Assembly: GCA_028826165.1 (NCBI GenBank)
Contig: JAPDFW010000074.1
Coordinates: 62,001 to 126,000, forward strand
Origin: Anaeramoeba ignava
Taxonomy: Eukaryota; Metamonada; Anaeramoebidae
Direction: 5' to 3'
Length of the DNA stretch: 64,000 nt
A program made the position numbers and the translations under genes. A model generated the notes under the pieces. The model was not told where the DNA came from. It ran no database searches and saw only the letters and a program-made list of their open reading frames with translations. Below, piece by piece: positions 43,801 to 54,882 of this stretch (position 1 is the first letter of the stretch; each line of letters begins with the position of its first letter).

Positions 43801-46335
43801 CGAATTGTAGAAAATGTTAACTTAATTATTCCTAGTTTTTCTTCTTGTGATTTTATGTTTTTTTCAGTATTTTCATTTTCAGTTTTGTTTTCTGCTTTTG
43901 ATATTTGTTCTTTTCTTATTCTTTTGATTTTTGATATTGATTTTGTATAATTTCTTTTGATTTCTTTCATCCATAAACGATATTGTTCTTTTTTTTCAAA
44001 ACTTTTTTCATTATAATGTCCTTTTGTTTTGATATTTTTCTTTTGTTTCTCAAGGAATTGAAGGTTTGGCTTTTTAAATTTATTTTATTTAAATTTAATT
44101 TATTTTGAATTTAATTTGAATTTAATTTTATTTAAATTTGATTTGAATTTAATTTGATTTGATTTGATTTGAATTTAATTTGATTTAATTTGAATTTAAT
44201 TTGATTTAATTTGAATTTTATTTGAATTTAATTTGAATTTAATTTGAATTTAATTTGAATTTAATTTGAATTTAATTTGAATTTAATTTGAATTTTATTT
44301 GAATTTAATTTGAATTTAATTTGAATTTGAATTTAATTTAATTTAATTTAATTTGAATTTAATTTGAATTTAATTTGAATTTAATTTAAATTTAATTTGA
44401 TTTGAATTTAATTTAAATTTAATTTGATTTGAATTTAATTTAATTTAATTTAATTTAATTTGAATTTAATTTGAATTTAATTTGAATTTAATTTGAATTT
44501 AATTTTAATTTGAATTTAATTTAATTTAATTTAATTTAATTTGAATTTAATTTGAATTTAATTTAATTTGAATTTAATTTAATTTAATTTGAATTTAATT
44601 TGATTTGAATTTAATTTTAATTTAAATTGAATTTAATTTGAATTTAATTTGAATTTAATTTGAATTTAATTTGAATTTAATTTGAATTTAATTTGAATTT
44701 AATTTGAATTTAATTTGAATTTAATTTGAATTTAATTATAAATTTGAATTTAATTTAATTTGAATTTAATTTGAATTTAATTTGAATTTGATTTGAATTT
44801 AATTTGAATTTAATTTGAATTTAATTTGATTTGATTTAATTTTAATTTAATTTATTCACTTCATAATCTCTCCAAATCAACATTCTTTTGAAAATTTGAT
44901 TTCTTAATTCATCAGAAATATTGAATGATAATTGAAGTAGAAAAATTATCACTTCCAAATTTGTTTTTAAATGATGTAATGGTGTTGTTGAATCTTTAGT
45001 TTCAAAAATCTGTTGTAAAAATTATATCAAGAAGATTAAATAATTTGGAATTTTAAGTAAAAAAAAATTGATTTACATTAATAAATTCATTTAAATAATT
45101 TTCTCTTATTTCTTGATTTTTATCTAATTTTCTTCTTCTTGCAACAGAATCAAAAATATTTAAAAATAAATCTTTTAATTTATCTGTTGTTATTTTTTGT
45201 TGTTTATCTTTAATTTTTGAAAGATATTTCTTCTGGAAAATTTGTAATGAACGTTTCATTAAATCTTTTTTATCTTTTGGTTTTGCAATTTCTATTATTT
45301 TTTGTTTTATTTTTTCTTGTATATTCTCAACAGAAATTTCAATAGCAAGTTTTTCTATTTTTTAAAATCAAAATTAAAATCAAAATTAAAATTAAAATTA
45401 AAATTAAAATTAAAATTAAAATTAAAATTAAAATTAAAATTAAAATTAAAATTAAAATTAAAATTAAAATTAAAATTAAAATTAAAATTAAAAATTAAAA
45501 TTAAAATTAAAATTAAAATTAAAATTAAAATTAAAATTAAAATTAATATTAATATTAAAATTAAATTTAAAATTAAAATTAAAATTATTATAATTAATAT
45601 TATAATTAAATGCACCATAATTATCTGGAGTAATAATATCATCAATTGCTTGAGAATATTGGTCAATATTATAATGAGATGATAAAGGAAATAAAAGACA
45701 ATGAATAGCATAACGGAAATTTGGAAGATCTGGATCAATTTTTTCAAGTTCACGAAGACTTGAAAGGCCAACTAAAGATTCATTTTCTGCAAGTTGTTGA
45801 TGTGTCAAAAGTTCATATCTTCCATCATCTCGACTTTGTTGAAGAAAAGAAACGACTGCTTTTGGTTTTTGTTCTCCAATATAATCAGTTTCAAGTGTCT
45901 TTTTTAATTTGAAAATTAAAATTAAAATTAAAATTAAAATTAAAATTAAAATTAATATTAAAATTAAAATTTAAATTAATATTAAAATTAAAATTAAAAT
46001 TAAAATTAAAATTAAAATTAAAATTAAAATTAAAATTAAAATTAAAATTAAAATTAAAATTAAAATTAAAATTAAAATTAAAATTAAAATTAAAATTAAA
46101 ATTAAAATTAAAATTAAAATTAAAATTTAAAATAATTTTTTTTTTTGCTTTTTGTTTTTACTTTTTTTAATGTATCGTTAATTGAATAACCTTGTGCATT
46201 TTGAATATAATAAGCAAAATGTCTTTGAAATTGTTTTGGTTCATTTTTTTGTTTTGAATTATTTGGAGTATTTGAAATTGGTTTTTGACTTTCAAGTTGT
46301 TTTCTTCCCCAAGTATTAAGTCTAACTCTTTCCAT
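40851..46335 (-). CDS. Munc13-like protein with C2 and MUN-type helical region (5 exons)
   Basis: Exons 46335-46162, 45898-45616, 45354-45077, 45009-44860 and 44069-40851 join in phase to 1367 residues. N-terminal helical region: RHFAYYIQNAQGYSINDTL, FRYAIHCLLFPLSSHYN, LFLNIFDSVARRRKL. A C2-like beta domain follows at about 373-520 (GIIKLTFSTIRGLENI ... DADIEWKIEFEG). The long helical remainder contains VLPIADLFLGHLQGWISETK and SCVDIFQMFDQSFNFLSSLEW, which resemble the MUN/MHD region of Munc13 and plant DUF810 proteins that prime SNARE assembly in exocytosis. Ca-binding aspartates in the C2 are not evident. Architecture and motifs support a Munc13-like tethering or priming factor; the sequence is divergent, so the exact subfamily is open. 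Introns 1, 2 and 4 are repeats. Confidence 0.7.
44085..44850. repeat. aatttgaattt repeat in MUN-gene intron 4
   Basis: Units of tttaatttgaa, with runs of ttaat and gattt variants, fill the 790-nt intron 44859-44070. Confidence 0.93.
45362..45610. repeat. aaaatt repeat in MUN-gene intron 2
   Basis: Near-pure (aaaatt)n with a few aatatt units fills the intron 45615-45355. On the coding strand it reads T-rich. Confidence 0.92.
45912..46132. repeat. aaaatt repeat in MUN-gene intron 1
   Basis: Near-pure (aaaatt)n fills the intron 46161-45899. It is the same family as intron 2 of the same gene. Confidence 0.92.
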
Positions 46336-46592
46336 TTTAAAAATTAAAAATTAAATTAAAAATTAAAAAAGGAGAAAAAAAATGAAAAAAAAAATAATCT
46401 TTTTTTAAAATTTTTTTTTTCTTCTTTTTCTTTTTGATCAATCGATCCATTTTTATTTCCATTTTTATTTCCATTATTTTATTTCCAATTTTATTTCCAT
46501 TTTTATTTCCATTTTTATTTCCATTTTTTTAATTCCATTTTTATTTCCATTTTTTTATTTCTATTTTTTATTTCCATTTTTTTTTTATTAAA

Positions 46593-49285
46593 ATGAATGA
46601 AAAAAATGTTTATAAAGAAGGTAAAAAAAAAATTTATTTTTTTAATCAATAAAAAAAAATAAATTTAAATCTTTCTTTAAATAAAAAAAATAAAAAATAA
46701 AAGCATCAATTTTTATGAAAAATAAAGGAAAATGGAAAGAACAATTCTTAAGGTAAAAAAATCAAAACAAAAAATAATTCCAATTCTTTTTTTTTAAATT
46801 TTAATTTTAAATTAAATTTTTTTTTTGATCTTTTATTGATCAACTTTTTTAAATGAATTTTTTTTTCCTTTTATTTTTATTTTTTTTTTGAATAAAAAAA
46901 GTATTGCTGGATCTAAAATAATCTTTTTAGAATCTGGAGGATTAATAGAATATATTATTGATCCACTTTCTCAATTTAATCCAATTTATAATAAAAAGAA
47001 ATCCAATTGTTTTCAAATTGTGGTTAATTTTGGAAAAAGAATTCTCAATCTTTCTTCAAATTCATTATTAGAATTAGAAGAATGGAAAAATGCTTTTTTT
47101 TTATCTCTTCAAAATGATGTTGATCGAGTTATGAAAAAATTAATTGATAAAACTTTTCAAACTTTAACTTTAACTCCTGATCTTAATTCAATTGGTTGTT
47201 ATGTTCTTGAAAAAACACAAGAATCGCAAGTAAATTAAAATTCAAAATTAAAATTAAAATTAAAATAAAAATCAAAATAAATTAAAATAAATTAAAATCA
47301 AAATTAAAATATCTTTTATTACTAATTTTAGAATTACAAATTCAATCCTCGTTATCTCAAATTATCAAATAATGAATTGGAAATATTTCATCAAAAAATT
47401 GATGATCCAAGAAAAATTTCTCTTTTAAATCCTCAATTAAAAGTCAAAACTATTCCTGGAACTCAACTTGCATTTCAATTAACTGATTCAAAGAAAATTA
47501 ATCTAATATTCATTTCATCATCTTTTGCTGAAAGAACTAATTGGGTTGAACAAATTGGATTGAAAATTGAAGAATTAACAAAAAAATCTCAAAAAGTGGA
47601 ACAAATTTCTCAACAAAAAAAAATCAATCAAATCAAAAAATTTACATCAAACAACGAATTAAATGAAATTCAACAAAATGAATATACACAAAATATTATT
47701 CAAATTATTATTCAAATTCAAGATAAAAATGATATGTTATTATTACTTTTTAAAAATGAATTTAAATTGATGAAAATTTCTGAATTTAAAAAAAGAATTG
47801 GATTCAAATTGAATAAAAAACCTGAAAATTTCCGAATGTTTATCTCTAATCATGAATTAACAAAATTTAATGATAATGAACTTTTATCTAATTTTCTTAA
47901 AAGAGAAAATAGTGAAAATTGTTTTTGAAGAAAATAATCGCTTAAATTTTGATGAAACATTAAATCAATTCCTTAAATCAACTTTTACTTTATCTTTTGA
48001 TAAAAAAAACTTAAACAATTCTTTATTCAATTTTAAATTTGGAGATGAGGTTATTCAAAAGGAACCTACAAATACTCATGAATTCAAAATGATGGAAATT
48101 TTAGAAAAATTCCTTTTGAATAAAAAAGAAGAAAATCAAAAAATTGAAAAAGAGATTACTTTTTCAAAATTTGGATCAATAAATCAAACAAAAATTTTCA
48201 ATGGAGATTCTACTTTTGAAGATTTAGAAGAAGATGAAACAAATTTAACAATTCAAAGAGTTCAAAATAAAGAAAATGAACAAAATCAATTATCAAATAA
48301 AATGTTAGGAATTTGGGATAAATTAAATCAAAATCATTTAGAAAATCATTTAGAAAATCATTTAGAAAATTCATTTAATTTTAATGAATTTGAAGGTTTA
48401 GAAGAAGATGAAACAAATTTAACAATCCAAAGAGTTCAAAATAAAGAAAATGAACAAAATCAATTATCAAATAAAATGTTAGGAATTTGGGATAAATTAA
48501 ATCAAAATCAAAATCAATTAGAAAATCAATTAGAAAATTCATTTAATTTTAATGAATTTGAAGATTTAAAAGGAGATGAAACAAATTTAACAATCCAAAG
48601 AGTTCAAAATAAAGAAAATGAACAAAATCAATTATCAAATAAAATGTTAGGAATTTGGGATAAATTAAATCAAAATCAATTAGAAAATCATTTAGAAAAT
48701 CATTTAGAAAATTCATTTAATTTTAATGAACAAATCGAGAATATCAAAATTTTACAAGAAGAAAATGAAGGATTGAGAAATAAATTTGATGAACAAAGAG
48801 ATTTACTTGATAAATTAACACTTGAAAATGTTCAACTTTCAAATGAAAATCAAAGTAAAAAATTAAATAATTTTGTGAAAAAAAAAAATTCTAAAAATAA
48901 AATTTCATTCCACTTTTTTTTTTGAATAAATTTAAAAACAAATTTAGAATTTAATCAGCAAAACAAAGAACTTTTAAATTTAATTAAAAATCTAAATCAA
49001 CAAAATTCCTTTTTAAATTCACAATCAAATCAAGAATCTTTAATTAAAGAACAAAATCAAAAAGCATTAGAAAACAAAATTAAGGAATTAGAATTAAAAG
49101 AAAAAAATCTAAAATTAAAACTTAAAAAAGCAAAAGAATTTATTGAAAAAAATTTAAAAAGTAAAACTCTTTCTCAAAAAATGAACAAAAACCAAATTGA
49201 AAAAAAATCTCCAAATCAAAATAAAACAATTAGACCTGAAAGAAAATCAAGAAGTCATGGATCTTGGAAAAATGATCTTTTTTGA
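46593..49285 (+). CDS. PH-domain coiled-coil protein with three tandem repeats (5 exons, apparent +1 frameshift)
   Basis: Exons 46593-46620, 46704-46752, 46902-47229, 47332-48854 and 48948-49285 join in phase apart from one frame slip. Exons 1-3 give a PH domain (FMKNKGKWKEQFLR, IIFLESGGLIEYII, NLSSNSLLELEEWKNAFFLSL). Exon 4 starts a second PH-like domain (PQLKVKTIPGTQLAFQLTD, SSSFAERTNWVEQIGLKI), then a ubiquitin-like stretch (FKNEFKLMKISEFKKRIGF). At 47899-47902 the frame slips by +1; the following frame continues KEKIVKIVFEENNRLNFDE to the tandem repeats of about 57 residues (DETNLTIQRVQNKENEQNQL ... GIWDKLNQN) and a C-terminal coiled coil ending SRSHGSWKNDLF. Probably a membrane-binding scaffold. 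Family not recognised. Confidence 0.72.
48225..48735 (+). repeat. Three tandem in-exon repeats of about 170-175 bp
   Basis: Copies start near 48227, 48402 and 48571. Their first about 105 bp are almost identical. The copies differ mainly in the number of LENH/LENQ triplet groups at their ends. Confidence 0.9.
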
Positions 49286-49439
49286 ATCAAAAACAAGAAG
49301 AAAATGAAAAAGAAAATGAAAAAGAAAAAGAAAAAGAAAAAGAAAAAGAAAAAGAAAAAGAAAAAATTTTTTTGATCCACTTTTTTGATTTTTTTTGCTT
49401 TTTTGATTTTTTTTGATTTTTTGATTTTTTGATTTTTTT

Positions 49440-52400
49440 TTAATCAAAAAGTAATTGGATAATTTCTGAGATTTTCATTTTTGAAACATAAGCATTATTA
49501 ATTTTCATTCCTAATCCAGCAGAACCAATAACAATCCCACCTACAAAAATATCATTTTGGAAATAAAGACGAACAAAACTATTCTTTGAAAGATTATGAT
49601 CAAAAAATATTCTTGAATTTGAATCCAAACTTGAAGGGATTGATCCAATTCCAAACAAATTGATACCAAAAGTAGTCAAAGAATAAAAAGGAGCTTGAGA
49701 AAATTTTGAGTCTTTAAATCCAATCGAAACATTTCCAGCAATTTTTCCTTGAGACATTGCATGATTCCAATTTGAAAGAATTGTGCCGTTAAATTCAGCA
49801 CAATCACCACAAGCCAAAACATCTTTAAATGAGGTTTCCATAAATTCATTTACAATAATTCCGTTGTTTGTTTGGATATTAAGCATTTTTGCTAGTTCAA
49901 GATTAACAGAAGTTCCAACTGCATAAAACACAAAATCGCAAGGGATTTGAGAAGATGAATTCGATTCGTTATCTTTGAGATTGACTTTTGTAATAAGATC
50001 ACCATTTTTCTCAAAGCTTGTGACTGATGTATTAAGAATTAAATTGATTTGACGTTTTTTGAGAATTAGGGACAAAAATTCCGAACTTTCTTTATCAGTG
50101 ATTTTGTTTAGAATTTGAGTTGATCTTTCAAGAACTGTGATGTTTTTGATTCCCATTTCTTGGAGACATTCTGCCATTAAAATACCAAGAAGACCACCTC
50201 CAATAATAGCTGGTGTTGATACTTTGTTTTTTCCCATAAATTCCTTAATGTTTTGAATATCTTGAAGATTTCTTAATCCGAAAATGTTTTTGGATGTTTT
50301 TGAATCGGGAAAAGGAGAAATAATTGAAGATCCAGTTGCCAAAATGAGTTTATCATATTTAATTTTTTTTGTTTTTCCTTGAGAATTTTGAACTGTAATT
50401 TCTTTTGGATCAGCTTTTGCACTGATTACTTTTGTGTTGAGAAGAAGTGTAACGTTATTTAAGTTGAACCAAAAGGTTGTAAGAATGTAAAAATTGAGAT
50501 CTTTAGAATATTCATCATCTTTGAGGTATTTTAAAAGAGATGGTCGATAATATGGAAGTACTTTTTCTTCTGAAATAAATATTAGTTTTGTCCGAAAACT
50601 TGATTCTCGAATTGTTTTGACTGCTTCAACACCTGCTGCACCTGCTCCAACAACAACTATAGTTCCTTCATATTCTGAAGTTTTTGTTTGAACTTTTACT
50701 TCTTCTTCCAAAACAAATGCGTCTTCTTTGGCTAAATAATTAAATCAAGATTAAATCAAAATTAAATCAATATTAAATCAAGATTAAATCAATATTAAAT
50801 CAAAATTAAATTAAAATTAAATCAAAATTAAATCAATATTAAACCAATATTAAATCAATATTAAATCAATATTAAATCAAAATTAAATCAAAATTAAATC
50901 AAAATTAAATCAATATTAAATCAATATTAAATCAAAATTAAATCAATATTAAATCAAAATTTAATCAATATTAAATCAAAATTAAATCAATATTAAATCA
51001 ATATTTAATCAATATTAAATCAAAATTAAATCAAAATTAAATCAATATTAAATCAATATTAAATCAAAATTAAATCAATATTAAATCAAAATTAAATCAA
51101 TATTAAATCAATATTAAATCAAAATTAAATCAATATTAAATCAAAATTAAATCAATATTAAATCAAAATTAAATCAATATTAAATCAAAATATTAAATTA
51201 AAATTAAATCAAAATTTAATTAATATTAAATCAAAATTAAATCAATATTAAATCAAAATTAAATCAAAAATTAAATTAATATTAAATCAATATTAAATCA
51301 AAATTAAATCAATATTAAATCAATATTAAATCAATATTAAATCAATATTAAATCAATATTAAATCAATATTAAATCAATATTAAATCAAAATTAAATCAA
51401 AATTAAATCAAAATTAAATCAAATTAAATCAAAAAAATCAAAATATTAAATCAAAATATTAAATCAAAATTAAATCAAAAATTAAATCAAAATTAAATCA
51501 ATATTAAATCAATATTAAATCAATATTAAATCAATATTAAATCAATAAAAATCAAAAATTAAATCAAATTAAATCAAAATTAAATTAAATCAATATTAAA
51601 TCAATATTAAATCAATATTAAATCAATATTAAATCAAAAATTAAATCAAAATTAAATCAAAATTAAATCAATATTAAATCAAATTAAATCAAAATTAAAT
51701 CAAAATTAAATCAAAATTAAATCAATATTAAATCAAAAATTAAATCAATATTAAATCAAAAATTAAATCAATATTAAATCAAAATTAAATCAATATTAAA
51801 TCAATATTAAATCAATATTAAATCAAAATTAAATCAAATGGTCCCCAAATCAATATTAAATCAAATATTAAATCAAAATTAAATCAATATTAAATCAATA
51901 TTAAATCAATATTAAATCAAAATTAAATCAAAAATTAAATCAATATTAAATCAAAATTAAATCAAATTAAATCAATATTAAATCAATATTAAATCAAAAT
52001 TAAATCAAAAATTAAATCAAAATTAAATCAAAAATTAAATCAATAATAAATATTAAATCAAAAATTAAATCAAAATTAAAATCAAAAATTAAAATCAATA
52101 TTAAATCAATATTAAATCAAAAATTAAATCAATATTAAATAAATATTAAATCAAAAATTAAATCAAAATTAAATCAATATTAAATAAATATTAAATCAAA
52201 AATTAAATCAAAAATTAAAATCAAAATTAAAATCAATATTAAATCAATATTAAATCAAAATTAAATCAATATTAAATAAATATTAAATCAATATTAAATC
52301 AAAATTAAATCAATATTAAATCAAAATTAAATCAAAATTAAATCAAAATTAAAATCAATATTAAATCAAAATTAAATCAAAATTAAATCAATATTAAATC

Positions 52401-54470
52401 AAAATTAAATCAATATTAAATCAAAATTAAATCAATATTAAATCAAAATTAAACCAAAATTAAACCAAAATTAAATCAATATTAAATCAATATTAAATCA
52501 ATATTAAATCAATATTAAATCAAAATTAAATAAATATTAAATCAATATTAAATCAATATTAAATCAAAATTAAATCAAAATTAAATCAAAAATAAATCAA
52601 TATTAAATCAATATTAAATCAAAATTAAATCAATATTAAATCAATATTTAAATCAAAATTAAATCAAAATTAAATCAATAATAAATCAATATTAAATCAA
52701 TATTAAATCAATATTAAATCAATATTAAATCAATATTAAATCAAAATTAAATCAATATTAAATCAATATTAAATCAAAATTAAATCAATATTAAATCAAT
52801 ATTAAATCAATATTTAATCAAAATTAAATCAAAATTAAATCAAAATTAAATCAATATTTAATCAATATTTAATCAATATTAAATCAATATTAAATCAATA
52901 TTAAATCAATATTAAATCAATATTAAATCAAATTTAAATTAAAATTAAATCAATATTAAATCAATATTAAATCAATATTTAATCAATATTAAATCAATAT
53001 TAAATCAAAATTAAATCAATATTAAATCAAAATTAAATCAAATTTAAATTAAAATATTAAATCAAATTTAAATTAAATCTAAATATTACCTCCACAAGCA
53101 GGGCAATAAGTAGGTGGAAGAACAGAATAAACATACTCGCCACAAACAATACACCTCCATTTTCTCAATTTCCCATCATTAGCAACATTCAATCTCTTTT
53201 TGGAAACAGCAACAGAAGGAAGATCCTTTCTTTCATCAATAGATTGGTCTCCAGTAACAGCAAGACCAAAACGACGACCCCAATCATAGCATTTTTTAAG
53301 ATCTTCTTCAGAAGGTTTGAATTTTATAGTAAGGGGTTTTAAAGGGGTCGTAAAATTGACTTGTTGAAAACGTTGGTCAATATTCTTAGTAGCTTCACCA
53401 GACCAACCATAAGAACCAAAAGAACCCCCAATTTTATTTTTATGAGTATTTGGATTAAGTTCGAGAATAAGTTCCCAGATCTTCTTTGGAGCATCACCAA
53501 CAAGAGTAGGAGATCCAATAAGAATTCCTTTTGCGGTTGAAAATTCTGATAAGATTCGATTTTTATCAACAGAAACAACATCCAAAATATGACATAACGG
53601 ACCTGAATCTTCAACACCCTGTGCAATGTGATTTGCCATTTCTTGTGTATATCCGTAAATAGAAGTGTATACAATCACAACCTTTTCAATCTGCATTTTT
53701 TCTTTTGACCATCTTGCATATCTTTTGATTGCTTCTTGATAATCATCAGCTAGCAAAGGTCCGTGTGAACAGCACACCATTTTGATGGGGAGTTTTTCAA
53801 ACAAAGCCAAAGCTGCACGGACATATTTTTTAAAAGGCATAAAAATTGTGTAGAAATAATATTTAAAAGAGTCCCAATATTCCTGTTTTTGCTGTTGATT
53901 TGTGATCGAGTGAGAAAAGATCATATCTTTTTTATAAAAATGCGATCCCAAAAAATCACAAGTAAAAACAGCTCCATTCTCCTTGCAAAACGTCACCATT
54001 GTATCAGGCCAATGAAGGAAAGGAAGTGGGAAAAATTCTAACGTTAACGTCCCTAATTCAATTATATCCCCCTTTTTTGCTGTCATACTTTTAAAATCAG
54101 ATTTGTTCCAAATTTCCTTAATATTTGCAAGTGCGGTTCTTGTTCCCACAATTGTAGCTTCTGGGAAGTGTTCCTGAAACAATTTAAAAGAAGATCCAGT
54201 GTGATCTGGCTCAGTATGTGAATGGATTATGTAGTCAATTTTGCGACCTTTTGGAAGTGCTTGTTGAATTTTTGATAAATGTTCTTGATAAGTTTTTTTC
54301 CCATCTTTTACTGATTCAAATAGTGCTATTTTTTCTTTTCCAATAACTAAAAAGGAATTGTATGTTGTTCCAAAAGGTGCTCGTTTATCAAGATCGAAAA
54401 ATTCAAATTCAGGATCAACTGCTCCAACTGAAAAAACATTTGGTAATATTTCTATTGGTTTGAATTCCAT
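49440..54470 (-). CDS. Flavodiiron protein - short-spaced rubredoxin - NAD(P)H:rubredoxin reductase fusion (2 exons)
   Basis: Predicted soluble oxygen and/or NO reductase that takes electrons straight from NAD(P)H. Exons 54470-53090 and 50731-49440 join in phase to 890 residues. Residues 1-255 are the diiron beta-lactamase-like core with the full ligand set H85-x-E87-x-D89, H153, D172 and H236. Residues about 264-410 are the flavodoxin FMN domain (YTSIYGYTQEMA, GSPTLVGDAPKKIW, GSYGWSGEA). A rubredoxin-like domain follows, with CIVC 440-443 and CPAC 456-459 only 12 residues apart (rubrerythrin type); its end, CGAKEDAFVLEEE, is created by the splice. The rest is an FAD/NAD reductase (VGAGAAG at 488-494, IGGGLLG at 637-643, LACGDCAEF). 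Clostridial and Trichomonas proteins of this layout are known to me as class F flavodiiron proteins. The intron is 2358 nt of repeat, so the halves look like two genes. Confidence 0.93.
50740..53080. repeat. attaaatcaat repeat in flavodiiron-fusion intron
   Basis: About 2.35 kb of attaaatcaa and tattaaatca units (10-11 bp) fills the intron 53089-50732. A single interruption, ggtcccc, occurs at about 51840-51846. Confidence 0.95.
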
Positions 54471-54882
54471 TGTTTTGTTTTATCTTTATTGATATTGATT
54501 ATGATTATTTTTTTTTAATTAAATTTGATCTTTTTTATTTTTTAATTTTATTTTTTATTTTTATTTTTATTTTTAATTTTAGATTTTGGGGTGTTTTTTG
54601 GATTTCTTTTTAATTATAAAAAACAAACTTTGTTTTGTTTTAGAAAATACAAAAAAATGAAAATGAAAATGAAAAAAATGAAAAAAATGAAAATGAAAAA
54701 AAATTTATAAAAAAAAAAGAAATCCCCCAAAAAAAAAAACAACAAACCAAAAGAAAAAATAAAAATAATCAATAAATTAATTATTTATTAATTATTTATT
54801 AATTATTTATTAATTAATTCTTAATTCGATTTTTTGATTTTTATTCTTTTTGATCAAAAGAAAAAAAGAAAAAAAGAAAAAT
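54471..54882. other. Spacer upstream of the flavodiiron fusion and downstream of TRAPPC12
   Basis: 412 bp of T/A tracts, with gaaaat repeats near 54656-54700 and an attattta repeat near 54780-54820. It would hold the flavodiiron promoter and the TRAPPC12 3' end. No gene is seen. Confidence 0.5.

Noticed and set aside
49440-54470. Separate NADH oxidase and A-type flavoprotein genes
   Set aside because: Phase-compatible splice sites and completion of the rubredoxin C-terminus across the repeat favour one fused gene.
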